From the NCBI RefSeq assembly GCF_900215245.1, contig NZ_LT907842.1, forward strand, positions 4,898,001 to 4,962,000: a DNA stretch of 64,000 bases. The letters are read 5' to 3'. Made by a program: the position numbers and the translations under genes. This DNA is from Pseudomonas fluorescens (GTDB lineage: Bacteria > Pseudomonadota > Gammaproteobacteria > Pseudomonadales > Pseudomonadaceae). Positions 51,276 to 59,502 of this stretch are shown here, in pieces. Numbering within the stretch: the stretch's first letter is position 1; each line of letters begins with the position of its first letter. The notes under the pieces are model-generated. The model searched no databases. It was not told the DNA's origin and was given only the letters and a program-made list of their open reading frames with translations.

Positions 51276-51351
51276 ATCTGCGTAGACCTGTCCAACTTTG
51301 CCCTGGCGGGCCTCGCCATACTGGCGCCAGGTAAACCAAGAGGCACAGGCC

Positions 51352-52047
51352 ATGACTGATTACGTATTCACCCCCGCGCCAACCCCATCCCTGGCCATCC
51401 AAGGCAGCGACGCGCGTTTCCCGTTGCGTCGCGTCTTCTGCGTGGGCCGCAACTACAGCGAGCACGCCCGTGAAATGGGGCATGACCCGGATCGCGAGCC
51501 GCCCTTTTTCTTCATGAAACCGGCGGACGCGGTGGTGCCGGCCGAAGGGGTGATTGCTTACCCGCCGTTGACCGCAGACCTGCACCACGAAGTCGAGCTG
51601 GTGGTGGCCATCGGCAAAGACGGGGTGGATATCCGCCCGGAACAGGCTTTTTCGCATATCTGGGGTTATGGCGTCGGTATTGACCTGACGCGCCGTGACC
51701 TGCAGGCCCAGGCGAAAAAACTCTCCCGCCCGTGGGAATGGGCCAAGGCTTTTGATGAGTCGGCGCCCTGTACTGCGTTGCAGCCGGTGAGTGCAGTAGG
51801 CCACCCGTCAAACGGCAAAATCTGGCTCAAGGTCAATGGTGAGCAGCGCCAGGTCGGCGACCTGGCCGATCAGATCTGGTCGGTCAGTGAAGTGATCAGC
51901 CACGCCTCGAAATCCGTGGCGCTCAAGGCCGGCGACCTGATCTTTACCGGCACCCCAGCGGGCGTCGGCGTGTTGCAGCCAGGGGATGGGGTCACCGCCG
52001 GCATCGACGGCGTGGGCGCGTTGAGTTTCACCCTCGGCCAAGGTTGA
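51352..52047 (+). CDS. Fumarylacetoacetate hydrolase family protein (fumarylpyruvate hydrolase-like)
   Basis: The 231-residue FAH-fold enzyme cleaves a C-C bond in acyl-pyruvate compounds. FCVGRNYSEHAREMGHD, a DLHHEVELVVAIGK metal-binding Glu segment, YGVGIDLTRRDLQAQAKK and FTGTPAGVG are typical of the NagK/YcgM type. A start at 51298 would add 18 atypical residues. The neighbouring AraC regulator, 36 bases downstream on the same strand, may sense its pathway. Confidence 0.88.
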   Translation: MTDYVFTPAPTPSLAIQGSDARFPLRRVFCVGRNYSEHAREMGHDPDREPPFFFMKPADAVVPAEGVIAYPPLTADLHHEVELVVAIGKDGVDIRPEQAFSHIWGYGVGIDLTRRDLQAQAKKLSRPWEWAKAFDESAPCTALQPVSAVGHPSNGKIWLKVNGEQRQVGDLADQIWSVSEVISHASKSVALKAGDLIFTGTPAGVGVLQPGDGVTAGIDGVGALSFTLGQG

Positions 52048-52083
52048 GGCTAAAGTGGTGCCCAGGCCACCCGAGAGACCGTT

Positions 52084-52992
52084 ATGCCAGGCACCCGCGT
52101 TACCACCTATGGCATGGAACAACGCAGCGACCGCCCCGACTTCTATATCCGCGATAAACGCGGGCGGGCGGCGCTGACCAGCCCGCATCGGCATGAATAC
52201 TTCCAGATCCAGATCAACCTGGGCGGCGACACCGTGCAACATATTGGTGGCGCGGTGCGGGCGTTTCCGCACAAAGCCGTGGCGTTTATCCTGCCCCATC
52301 GGTTGCATGTGATTCCCCACCCGCAAGACGGCGAGTTCATGCTGATCAACTTCAGCCAGGGGTTTTTCCTGCCGCAATTGACTTGCGATCCGTTGGACCT
52401 GGAGGACATCCCCATCGGCCAGGCGCCAGAGTTGTCGCCGTTTCGCTTCCAGGAACAACTGGATTTCATTCTCGACGACGCGGCCTTCGACGACGTGAAA
52501 ACCTGGCTCGCCCATATGCGCACCCTGGACGCCCAGCGCACGTTCGGCGCGCGTGAGCGGCTAAAAGGCTATCTGTTCCAACTGATCGGCCTCGTCTGCG
52601 AACAGTACGCCGAACCCTTGCAGGCGTTGGCCGCCAACAACGCCACACAGCGCGGTCGCAAAGACGCCCTGGCACGCCTGCAGGGCTATATCCGCGAGCA
52701 CCTGCACGAGCCGACCCTCAACCTGACCGACGCCGCGGCGGCTGCGTTCCTGTCACCCAACTACCTCACCCATCTGCTGCGCAAGGAAACCGGCAAACCC
52801 TTTTCCCAGTGGGTGCTTGACCGTCGCATGCAGTTGGCGCGCACCCTATTGCTCAACAGCGCGCAAATGATCGGTGTGATCGCCGAGCGCTGTGGGTTTA
52901 CTGATCAAGCGTATTTCTCCCGCTGTTTTCGTAAGGCCCACGGCGTCGCGCCGGGGCAGTTCCGTCGTCGCCAGCAGACAGATTCCTTGTAG
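52084..52992 (+). CDS. AraC-family regulator
   Basis: The 302-residue protein has an N-terminal cupin sensor (SPHRHEYFQIQINLGGDTVQ, about 30-50) and a C-terminal AraC double helix-turn-helix (TDAAAAAFLSPNYLTHLLRK, VIAERCGFTDQAYFSRCFRKAHG) ending in PGQFRRR. It is co-directional with the FAH gene, 36 bases after it, so possibly one operon. Confidence 0.88.
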   Translation: MPGTRVTTYGMEQRSDRPDFYIRDKRGRAALTSPHRHEYFQIQINLGGDTVQHIGGAVRAFPHKAVAFILPHRLHVIPHPQDGEFMLINFSQGFFLPQLTCDPLDLEDIPIGQAPELSPFRFQEQLDFILDDAAFDDVKTWLAHMRTLDAQRTFGARERLKGYLFQLIGLVCEQYAEPLQALAANNATQRGRKDALARLQGYIREHLHEPTLNLTDAAAAAFLSPNYLTHLLRKETGKPFSQWVLDRRMQLARTLLLNSAQMIGVIAERCGFTDQAYFSRCFRKAHGVAPGQFRRRQQTDSL

Positions 52993-53075
52993 TCGCGCGC
53001 TGTCTCTTACAAAACCACGACAATTTATAGGTTTCTATTTGCATACAATTGCGTGCTTGTGGGGAGGAGGCGCCT

Positions 53076-53540
53076 ATGGAAACCCTTATACGGCTGGCGA
53101 CGCTCGCGGATATCGACACCGTGTTTGCCATCCGCACCGCCGTGCGGCAAAACCACTTGAGTCATGAACAGCTGGCCGACCTGGGTATCACGCCGCAGGT
53201 ATTGGCAGACAGCATCCGCGAAGCGCCGTGTATATGGGTCGCGCAAGTGAATGGCGTGCTCGCCGCTTTTTCCATGGTCGACCTGGCCGAAGGCGAGGTG
53301 TTCGCGATGTTTGTACTCCCAGCCTACGAGGGCCGTGGTTTGGGCCGCCGACTGATGGCGGTGGCTGAAGCCGCCTTGTTTGAGCGCCACGACAGCGTGT
53401 TTCTGGTCACGGATGGGCGTGATGAAATAAGGGCCAATGGGTTTTACCAGCGACTGGGTTGGTCGAAGGTGGGACAGGTCGATGGCGACGATGTGCGTTA
53501 TGAAAAGAGCAGGGCGCCGCAAAACAATGAACCTACCTGA
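53076..53540 (+). CDS. GNAT-family N-acetyltransferase
   Basis: GGGGAGGAGG precedes the ATG at 53076; 154 residues. The acetyl-CoA pyrophosphate loop is seen in MFVLPAYEGRGLGRRLMAVAE (about 75-95), and NGFYQRLGW is the usual C-terminal motif. Substrate unknown. The stop overlaps the next gene. Confidence 0.88.
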   Translation: METLIRLATLADIDTVFAIRTAVRQNHLSHEQLADLGITPQVLADSIREAPCIWVAQVNGVLAAFSMVDLAEGEVFAMFVLPAYEGRGLGRRLMAVAEAALFERHDSVFLVTDGRDEIRANGFYQRLGWSKVGQVDGDDVRYEKSRAPQNNEPT

Positions 53541-53787
53541 ACCCGCTGCGGCCAACAGCTTTCGCTATTTTTCGATCGGCGTTCTGTGTGTCGCGGTGCT
53601 GCTCGGCGTCTGTTTTATACGCTTTAACGCTCAGGTAGACCGTGAACGCCTAGAGACAGCAGAGCGCCTGGCCCTCTGCAAACATTTGGAAAATGTGGCT
53701 CGTGCGGCATCACCTGCACGCTTTGAGTCCCCCGAAGTCTGTAAGCAACTGAACAAGCGTTATTCCGAAAGTGTCGCGCCGTTATAG
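53527..53787 (+). CDS. Small single-span membrane protein
   Basis: The 86-residue protein overlaps the acetyltransferase gene end by 14 bases. One membrane helix (YFSIGVLCVAVLLGVCFI, about 14-32) is followed by a periplasm-facing helical tail with a Cys pair (CKHLENVARA, EVCKQLNKRY). No family recognised; co-translation with the GNAT gene supports it. Confidence 0.65.
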   Translation: MNLPEPAAANSFRYFSIGVLCVAVLLGVCFIRFNAQVDRERLETAERLALCKHLENVARAASPARFESPEVCKQLNKRYSESVAPL

Positions 53788-53921
53788 GCAATAACCCTAT
53801 TTTAATAGCGGACTTACAGCCGCTAGTTAGTCGGGGTTATCACGGTCCATTGCACCAAAAAGTGGCACAACGAGTCTTGTGGACCCTGAAAATTGTGTGG
53901 TTATTGAATGACTTACGGCGT

Positions 53922-53946
53922 TTTTAATCCGACGAAAGGATTAAAA
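53922..53946. promoter_or_regulatory. Perfect 9-base inverted repeat ahead of the sRNA promoter
   Basis: TTTTAATCC and GGATTAAAA around a 7-base spacer, ending 5 bases before the predicted -35. Suitable as a repressor or activator site, or a hairpin in a longer transcript. Confidence 0.5.
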
Positions 53947-53951
53947 TAATC

Positions 53952-53980
53952 TTGTTACAGGTTTATACAGTGGGTATTAT
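53952..53980 (+). promoter_or_regulatory. Sigma70-type promoter of the candidate sRNA
   Basis: -35 TTGTTA and -10 TATTAT separated by exactly 17 bases; predicted start near 53986. Confidence 0.6.
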
Positions 53981-53985
53981 TGCCG

Positions 53986-54054
53986 GGCGTTCACCTCCCA
54001 CGGTTTATGCATTTTTAAATCCCAAGTTTCCATCAGCTACTTGGGATTTTTTTT
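53986..54054 (+). ncRNA. Candidate small RNA of about 69 nt
   Basis: A promoter, a short non-coding stretch and a strong intrinsic terminator follow one another with no open frame between. The unpaired 5' part carries CACCTCCCAC, complementary to Shine-Dalgarno-like GGGAGG, as in sRNAs that block translation. The terminator stem with its U-tail would suit Hfq. I do not recognise it as a named RNA. Confidence 0.5.
54017..54054 (+). terminator. Strong rho-independent terminator
   Basis: AAATCCCAAGT and ACTTGGGATTT (11-base perfect stem, 11-base loop), then a run of T to 54054. It works only in the + direction, so it ends the sRNA or the transcript from 53076-53787, not the diguanylate cyclase. 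Confidence 0.9.
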
Positions 54055-54075
54055 GCCCGGCGTTTGACCTCGGTG

Positions 54076-55020
54076 TCAGTTTTCAATATCGGCAAACTCC
54101 GCACGCATCCGTCCATTGCGTTTGGCCTGGTACAGCAACTTGTCGACGGATTCAACAAACCCCAACATCGCGCTGTTCGGCGTAACCACGTGGGTGCCGA
54201 CCCCCAGGCTCAGTGTCAGTAGTTGGGACACCGCTGAACATTCGTGTTCGATCTGCTGCTGGCGGATCAGGTGCAGGCAGCGTCCGGCCACCTGCCTGGC
54301 TGATGCCGCGTCGGTCTCCGGCAGCAACCACACAAACTCCTCGCCGCCGATACGTGCAATGAAATCCCGTGGCCGGTTGGCCGCCAGTGACAAGGTTCGG
54401 GCCACCTGGCGCAGGCATTCATCGCCCTTGATATGGCCGTAGTGGTCGTTGTACTGCTTGAAAAAATCTATATCGAGAATAATCAGCGACAACGGCAGTT
54501 GGCTTCGCTGCGCGCTGGCCCACTCCCGTTCGAGTACGGTGTCGAACATTCGGCGGTTGGCGATGCCGGTGAGGCCGTCCTGGAAGGAATACTCCTCCAG
54601 TTGTTTTTGCAGGCGGATCAGGTGTTCTTCGGTCTTCTTGCGCTCGCTGATATCGAACATAAAGCCAATCAGTGCCTGGACTTCATCGCCCTCGCGCACC
54701 ACATGCACCACGTCGCGAATCCACACATAGTCACCGTTCACCGTGAGTGCGCGGTAGTCGGCTTCATGGTCCACGCCGGCGCGCGATTGCGACACGCAGA
54801 AATTCACCACGTATTCGCGGTCGTCCGGGTGCATGCGAGCTACCCAGTCATCCACGCTGACCCAACTTTGCGGGGTCCAACCCAACAGCGCTTCGATCTG
54901 CGGGCCGATATAGCTGAAGGTCATGGTCTGCCAATCAATGCGCCAGGGGATCGCCCTGGTCGACTCCAGCAGCGTCTTGTACACGTCACTATCCGGCTGG
55001 TTCGGTGGGTTGATGCTCAT
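54076..55020 (-). CDS. PAS-GGDEF diguanylate cyclase
   Basis: Makes cyclic di-GMP. The 314-residue cytoplasmic protein has a PAS/PAC domain (about 15-130: IGPQIEALLGWTPQSW, HPDDREYVV, GFMFDISERKKTEE) and a GGDEF domain (about 145-308) with active-site GGEEF, LDIDFFKQYND metal Asp, GHIKGDECL, and an inhibitory RxxD site (RPRD) five residues before GGEEF. So it should be an active, product-inhibited cyclase. No EAL domain. Confidence 0.93.
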   Translation of the reverse strand: MSINPPNQPDSDVYKTLLESTRAIPWRIDWQTMTFSYIGPQIEALLGWTPQSWVSVDDWVARMHPDDREYVVNFCVSQSRAGVDHEADYRALTVNGDYVWIRDVVHVVREGDEVQALIGFMFDISERKKTEEHLIRLQKQLEEYSFQDGLTGIANRRMFDTVLEREWASAQRSQLPLSLIILDIDFFKQYNDHYGHIKGDECLRQVARTLSLAANRPRDFIARIGGEEFVWLLPETDAASARQVAGRCLHLIRQQQIEHECSAVSQLLTLSLGVGTHVVTPNSAMLGFVESVDKLLYQAKRNGRMRAEFADIEN

Positions 55021-55266
55021 GGCGGGCGGCTCAAGTGATGGCTAAATGCCAAGAGCGTCTTTTGAACCACGCCGTGAGTCAAGCCTTCGCCAAAGTGGCA
55101 GACGAGAGGTCGTGTGCTGGGTTTCTGGCGCCAGCGCACGCGCTTTTACAGGGCAAAATGCGGCACAGGTATCACTTTTGAATTAATTGCTCAGTAGCAG
55201 GCACAACCCTATCTATGCTGGTTGCATCACATCAACAGGGTAGAACCCAGGGACGGGGGGCTCAGC

Positions 55267-55515
55267 ATGATTTCGATCATTGAACTCAACCGCATCATGG
55301 CCGTGGGCTTCCTGCCGCTGGCCTGTGATTGCAGCCTCAACAGCGACGGCTCGCTGCGTATCAGCGTGTTCGAACCGGCGTCCGGGCGTGTCGATTTGCT
55401 GCTCACCCGGGTGTCGCCCCAAGGCCTGGACAGTATCCGTTCCATCTCCAACCTTATTGGCGAACTGCGCACCGAGATCAAGGCCGGGCGCCGTGGCTTT
55501 GCGGCGGTGGGCTAG
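55267..55515 (+). CDS. DUF1652-family protein
   Basis: The 82-residue protein begins MISIIELNRIMAVGFLPLAC and has ISVFEPASGRVDLLLTRVSP and ISNLIGELRTEI: the DUF1652 pattern, restricted to pseudomonads. The ATG at 55267 is the usual start; a 15-codon extension upstream is rejected. Its end overlaps the lipoprotein gene on the other strand by 4 bases. Function unknown. 55021-55266 upstream holds no gene. Confidence 0.8.
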   Translation: MISIIELNRIMAVGFLPLACDCSLNSDGSLRISVFEPASGRVDLLLTRVSPQGLDSIRSISNLIGELRTEIKAGRRGFAAVG

Positions 55516-55652
55516 CCGTTGACGGTGCGGCTGGGCGTGGACACTGCGCCGTAGTAGCGCCAGCAGCAATGCCGGTGTTCCGGCAGGATCACGCAGCCGC
55601 TGAGACTCACGATCAACAGGGCGGCAGCCAGCTTATAAAGTCGACGGGACAT
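55512..55652 (-). CDS. 46-residue lipoprotein
   Basis: GAGGAAATACC leads into the ATG at 55652. MSRRLYKLAAALLIVSLSGC is a complete lipoprotein signal with lipobox LSGC, the acylated Cys being residue 20. The 26-residue mature part is polar with paired Cys (HRHCCWRYYG). It would be an outer- or inner-membrane-anchored lipopeptide of unknown role. Confidence 0.7.
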   Translation of the reverse strand: MSRRLYKLAAALLIVSLSGCVILPEHRHCCWRYYGAVSTPSRTVNG

Positions 55653-55877
55653 GGTATTTCCTCATGGTGTGTGCGGCGTTACCGGTTGAACGCCGCCACC
55701 TGCGCACATCCGTCGCGGTGCTTGCACACATTTCATCAAACCTGCTCATCCCCTGGGCAATACTCCTCTGAGCCGCGGCCTCGAAAAAAAGCTGCGCGAC
55801 GTGCGACGGATTTTCCGCCAGGCACCGTTCAACCCATCAGCAGCGAGCATTTTCGTTCGCCGTATGGAGGAGTTGCC

Positions 55878-56189
55878 ATGAGAACACTGGCCCAATTGCG
55901 CTATGCCTTGTTGATCCCGTTGGCCTTTGCCGCGCTTGTCAGTACCCCGACCTTTGCCCAGACCGAAGTGATCATTCGCCAGGCGCCTCCGGCCGAGCGT
56001 GTGGAAGTGATCCCGGCCGAACGCCCGGGCTACGCGTGGGACCGTGGCCACTGGAAATGGCAACGCGGTGCCTATGCATGGGTGCCGGGCCATTGGCAGC
56101 CGGTGATGCGTAATGCCCGTTGGGAACCTGGGCATTGGGAATCCCGTGGCCCGAACTGGTACTGGCGCGAAGGCCATTGGGTCCGCTGA
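55878..56189 (+). CDS. Secreted YXWQ/GHW-repeat protein
   Basis: The 103-residue protein has a signal peptide (cleaved after TFA, about residue 27) and then repeats of aromatic blocks: YAWDRGHWKWQRGAYAWVPG, HWQPVMRNARWEPGHWE, WYWREGHWV. This is the YXWGXW/GHW type repeat found in periplasmic or surface proteins. GGAGGAG precedes the ATG. It is 37 bases before the ECF sigma gene, so it is probably in the same operon and may be part of the envelope response. Confidence 0.8.
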   Translation: MRTLAQLRYALLIPLAFAALVSTPTFAQTEVIIRQAPPAERVEVIPAERPGYAWDRGHWKWQRGAYAWVPGHWQPVMRNARWEPGHWESRGPNWYWREGHWVR

Positions 56190-56226
56190 AATTTGATCCT
56201 TAGCCTGCGGACCGAGAGCTGCCCGA

Positions 56227-56805
56227 TTGAAAGACACTGATCCTGACGTTGAGCTACTGGCGCGTATCAGCAACAACGAGCCTGCTGCCGTCAACGAAAT
56301 GGTGACGCGCAAGTTGCCGCGTTTGCTGGCACTCGCCAGCCGGATCCTGGGCGATGCCGACGAAGCCAAGGACGTCGCCCAGGAAAGTTTTTTGCGGATC
56401 TGGCGCCAGGCGGCCAACTGGCGCGCCGGTGAAGCGCGGTTTGACACCTGGCTGCACCGGGTGGCGCTCAACCTGTGCCATGACCGTCTGCGCCGACGCA
56501 AGGAGCGCCCGCTGAATGAGGACGAGGCGTTGACGCTGGCGGACAGCGCACCGTCCCCGGATGAGCAGTTGGAAACCGCCGACCGCAGCGCCCGGATGGC
56601 CGCCGCCCTGGCGACCTTGCCCGAGCGCCAGCGCGAAGCCATTGTGCTGCAGTACTATCAGGAGCTGTCGAACATCGACGCCGCGGCTCTGATGAATATC
56701 AGCGTCGAGGCACTGGAGAGCCTGCTGTCGAGGGCCCGACGCCAGTTGCGCAGCCAACTTGCCGACACACCCGGGCTTGCCCGCCCAGGAAGGGGAACAT
56801 CATGA
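56227..56805 (+). CDS. ECF sigma factor (RpoE-like)
   Basis: The 192-residue sigma70-family protein has region 2 (about 25-95: AKDVAQESFLRIWRQAANWR, FDTWLHRVALNLCHDRLRRR) and region 4 (about 125-180: LATLPERQREAIVLQYYQEL, SNIDAAALMNISVEALESLL). TTG start; no nearby ATG gives a full region 2. The stop overlaps the next gene, a membrane protein that is presumably its anti-sigma factor. Confidence 0.9.
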   Translation: MKDTDPDVELLARISNNEPAAVNEMVTRKLPRLLALASRILGDADEAKDVAQESFLRIWRQAANWRAGEARFDTWLHRVALNLCHDRLRRRKERPLNEDEALTLADSAPSPDEQLETADRSARMAAALATLPERQREAIVLQYYQELSNIDAAALMNISVEALESLLSRARRQLRSQLADTPGLARPGRGTS

Positions 56806-57233
56806 CACCCGAACGATTTGCGCACCTGGCTGATGCCTACGGGGCCAGCCTGCATCGCTGGCCCAGCGCTGAACAAGCCGCAGCTCAGGCGTTGCTCGAC
56901 AGCGGTAACGCCAGCGCGCGCGCGGCGTTGTGCGCGGCGGGCTGGCTGGACAGGCAGATGGACAGCCATCAACTGGCCTGCGCGGATCCGGCGCTGGCTC
57001 GGCAGATTCGCCAATCCGCGCCGCGCCGCGCCTCTTTCTGGTCGCGCTATGCCAACTGGTTATCGCCCGCCGGCCTGGTCGGTGTGGGGATTGCCGGTAT
57101 CGCCGCCGGGGTACTGGTGGCGTCGTTGAGCGGGCCATTGCCAATGCTGTCATCGGAAGTGCTGCCGAGTGTCTTCGATCAGGGTGATGCCGACGTCGTC
57201 TTCACTGTCAACGCCGAGGAAACCGAGCAATGA
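56802..57233 (+). CDS. Putative anti-sigma factor, single-span membrane protein
   Basis: The 143-residue protein has a cytoplasmic N-terminal half of helices (PERFAHLADAYGASLHRWPS), one membrane segment (GLVGVGIAGIAAGVLVASL, about 88-107) and a short periplasmic tail. No zinc-finger ZAS motif (HxxxCxxC) is seen. The overlap with the sigma gene on one side and with the Spy/CpxP-like gene on the other supports an anti-sigma role, which is an inference. Confidence 0.7.
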   Translation: MTPERFAHLADAYGASLHRWPSAEQAAAQALLDSGNASARAALCAAGWLDRQMDSHQLACADPALARQIRQSAPRRASFWSRYANWLSPAGLVGVGIAGIAAGVLVASLSGPLPMLSSEVLPSVFDQGDADVVFTVNAEETEQ

Positions 57234-57724
57234 GCGTAAAGTCCCTTAAACCCTGGCTGGTCGTCTCGGTGTTGCTCAACGTGTTCCTGATCGGCGGTGT
57301 AGGTGGCGGCCTGTATCAGTGGATGGCGACGGCCAGGCCCGCCGAAGCGGTGGTCAACCAGCATGGCCTGCGCCAGGCGATGATCAAGTTGCCGGCAGAG
57401 CGCCGCAAGGAGTTGCGCCAGCTGCTGCGGCAAAACCGTGCTGACAGCCAGCCGCTGATCATGGCCGGTCGCGAAGCGCGGCTGGGTGTGATCAAGCAAC
57501 TCGAAGCGCCGACACTGGACCGCGCGGTGCTGGTCGCCGAACTGGCCAAGGCGCGCGAGGCGGACGTGGCGCTCCGGGCGTTGGTGGATACCACCTTGGC
57601 GCAGTTCGCGAGCAACTTGCCCCAGGATGAACGGCAGAAACTGGTCGAGGCGCTGTACCAGCGCGGGCAGGGTAAAACCAAGGAGAAACTCCCCCAGGTC
57701 GCGGGGAATAGACCGCGTTCTTGA
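57230..57724 (+). CDS. Periplasmic heavy-metal-sensor-type protein (CnrX/Spy-like)
   Basis: The 164-residue protein has an N-terminal signal anchor (WLVVSVLLNVFLIGGVGGGL) and a long periplasmic four-helix region (MIKLPAERRKELRQLLRQN ... FASNLPQDERQKLVEALYQRG), the layout of the heavy-metal resistance/Spy-CpxP group. Overlap with the preceding gene (ATGA) suggests it feeds periplasmic signals to that membrane protein and the sigma factor. Few His/Met ligands are present, so metal binding is not certain. Confidence 0.75.
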   Translation: MSVKSLKPWLVVSVLLNVFLIGGVGGGLYQWMATARPAEAVVNQHGLRQAMIKLPAERRKELRQLLRQNRADSQPLIMAGREARLGVIKQLEAPTLDRAVLVAELAKAREADVALRALVDTTLAQFASNLPQDERQKLVEALYQRGQGKTKEKLPQVAGNRPRS

Positions 57725-57938
57725 GCGGATAGGCCCTCACGCACCCAGCGAGCGTTGCGCATGCCGCACACGAGCATGGCGGCGACACCGCTATCCGCAA
57801 CGGCCGTGACGTGCGCCGCAGCCCGCCAATCAGCGGATTAAACTCATTCGAAGAGCCAGGCAACACGTGCCGCCGCTGCCGTGTTCGTCAAATCCTTTGT
57901 CGAACGGCAGAAAACGGAGGGCGGGGTGAGGCGCGGCG

Positions 57939-58301
57939 TCAGAGGCGACGCACGAAGGATTTGACGATGTGCCGGGTGGCGTCGGTGGTGTCCAGTTCCT
58001 CCATGGCGCTGTACGCATGCCACCGGCAATCAATGATTTCGTTACATGGGCGCGCATCGGCAATGTTCACCACCGAGGCTTCGAACACATGATGCACCGT
58101 GTCGCGGGCTTTCAATTCCTGCAGGTACAGCAAGCCGTCCACATTCAGCCCGGTTTCTTCTTCCAGCTCGCGTGCGGCTGCCCCGATCGGGCGCTCGTCA
58201 CGCTCGACCTTGCCGCCCGGCAACGCCCATTTTGACCTGGCCTTGCGCACAAAGAGGATGCGCTCCTCATGTTTGCAAATAACGGTTGCGCGTATTTTCA
58301 A
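57939..58301 (-). CDS. NUDIX hydrolase
   Basis: The 120-residue protein has the Nudix box GGKVERDERPIGAAARELEE followed by ETGL (about 29-51), which binds Mg and cleaves nucleoside diphosphate-linked compounds. TTG start at 58301 with AAGGAGG 8 bases before. Substrate unknown. Its promoter region is shared with the divergent dehydrogenase gene, where a Pho box lies. Confidence 0.88.
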   Translation of the reverse strand: MKIRATVICKHEERILFVRKARSKWALPGGKVERDERPIGAAARELEEETGLNVDGLLYLQELKARDTVHHVFEASVVNIADARPCNEIIDCRWHAYSAMEELDTTDATRHIVKSFVRRL

Positions 58302-58330
58302 GGTCTACACCTCCTTAGTTAGCTGATTGC

Positions 58331-58359
58331 CTGTCATAAAAGTGTAATGCAATTGTCAT
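58331..58359 (+). promoter_or_regulatory. Pho box with three 11-base repeats
   Basis: CTGTCAT, GTGTAAT and TTGTCAT start at 58331, 58342 and 58353: three PhoB half-sites at exact 11-base spacing, each followed by an A/T-rich or mixed tetrad. A CATAGT -10-like hexamer lies at 58375. The orientation points to the gene at 58433. Confidence 0.75.
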
Positions 58360-58432
58360 GCTAATCGGCGGTGGCATAGTCGGGTGGTGATGTGGATACT
58401 TCCCCCTTGATGAAAACGGACGAGGACAACTG

Positions 58433-59413
58433 ATGAATACCGTACGTTGGGGCATGATTGGCTGTGGCAGTGTCACTGAGTTAAAGAGTGGACCCGCTTT
58501 CTACAAACTGCCAGGTTCTGCGCTGGTGGCCGTGATGGGGCGCCGCGAAGCCGCTGTGCGCGATTATGCGGCGCGCCACGGTATTGCCCGTTTCTATACC
58601 GACGCCCAGGCACTGATCGACGACCCCGAAGTCGACGCGGTGTACATCGCCACGCCGCCCGACAGTCACCTTGAATACAGCCTGATGGTGGCTGCGGCAG
58701 GCAAGCATTGCTGCGTCGAGAAACCCATGGCCCTCAACGCCGAGCAAAGCGCGTTGATGCAGCGCACCTTCGAGCGCGCCGGGCTGCATTTGTTCGTGTC
58801 CTACTACCGCCGTTCGCTGCCACGTTTTCAGCAGGTGCGTGACTGGCTGCGGGATGGGCGCATCGGTGAGTTGCGCCATGTGACCTGGTCGCTGTGCAAG
58901 CCGCCGGCGCCCGCCGATGCCAGCGCCGAAAATTGGCGTACCGACCCGGCCATCGCCGGCGGCGGCTACTTTGCCGACCTCGCCAGCCACGGGTTTGACC
59001 TGTTCCAGTACCTGGCGGGCGATATTGTCGAAGTCACCGGTTTTACCGCTCGTCAGGTGGGGCAGTATGCGGCGGAGGACGCGGTGACGGCCTGCTGGAC
59101 CTTCAGCTCGGGCGCGTTGGGCATGGGCTGCTGGAACTTCGTCGCCGATCGTCGCGAAGACCGCGTCGAACTGATCGGCAGCACGGGCCGCATCACCTTT
59201 GCGGTGTTCGAGGACGAGCCGTTGCGTCTTGAAGGTGAGGTAAACGAAGTGTTGGCAGTGCCTTGCCATGAGCATATCCAGTGGCATCACGTGCAGGCCA
59301 TGAACGCGCACATTCGCGGGGACGCCGAGCATCCATCAGTGGCGATCGAGGCGCTGAAGACCGACCGCATTCTGGACAAAGTATTGCTACGCAATCCGCG
59401 CCGTCCTGATTGA
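58433..59413 (+). CDS. Gfo/Idh/MocA-family oxidoreductase
   Basis: The 326-residue NAD(P)-dependent dehydrogenase has WGMIGCGSVTELKSGPAFY at the nucleotide site, CVEKPMALNAEQS (EKP) near residue 95, and GYFADLASHGFDLFQYLAG as active-site region. GAGGA lies 8 bases before the ATG. The Pho box upstream suggests induction in phosphate starvation; the substrate is unknown. Confidence 0.87.
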   Translation: MNTVRWGMIGCGSVTELKSGPAFYKLPGSALVAVMGRREAAVRDYAARHGIARFYTDAQALIDDPEVDAVYIATPPDSHLEYSLMVAAAGKHCCVEKPMALNAEQSALMQRTFERAGLHLFVSYYRRSLPRFQQVRDWLRDGRIGELRHVTWSLCKPPAPADASAENWRTDPAIAGGGYFADLASHGFDLFQYLAGDIVEVTGFTARQVGQYAAEDAVTACWTFSSGALGMGCWNFVADRREDRVELIGSTGRITFAVFEDEPLRLEGEVNEVLAVPCHEHIQWHHVQAMNAHIRGDAEHPSVAIEALKTDRILDKVLLRNPRRPD

Positions 59414-59502
59414 TTTTCCCAGGGCGGGCGTGGCTTCTGCGACTGTCGGTGGGCACGGGCCAGGGCCCACACTGGTCGCTTATGTTTTCAAGGAATGGAT
59501 CG

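Noticed and set aside
53863..53880. TGGCAC near 53863 as a sigma54 promoter
   Set aside because: The -12 GC is not at the required spacing.
57725..57798. GCGGATAG/CTATCCGC inverted repeat 58 bases apart
   Set aside because: The distance is large and nothing else supports a site; chance is likely.
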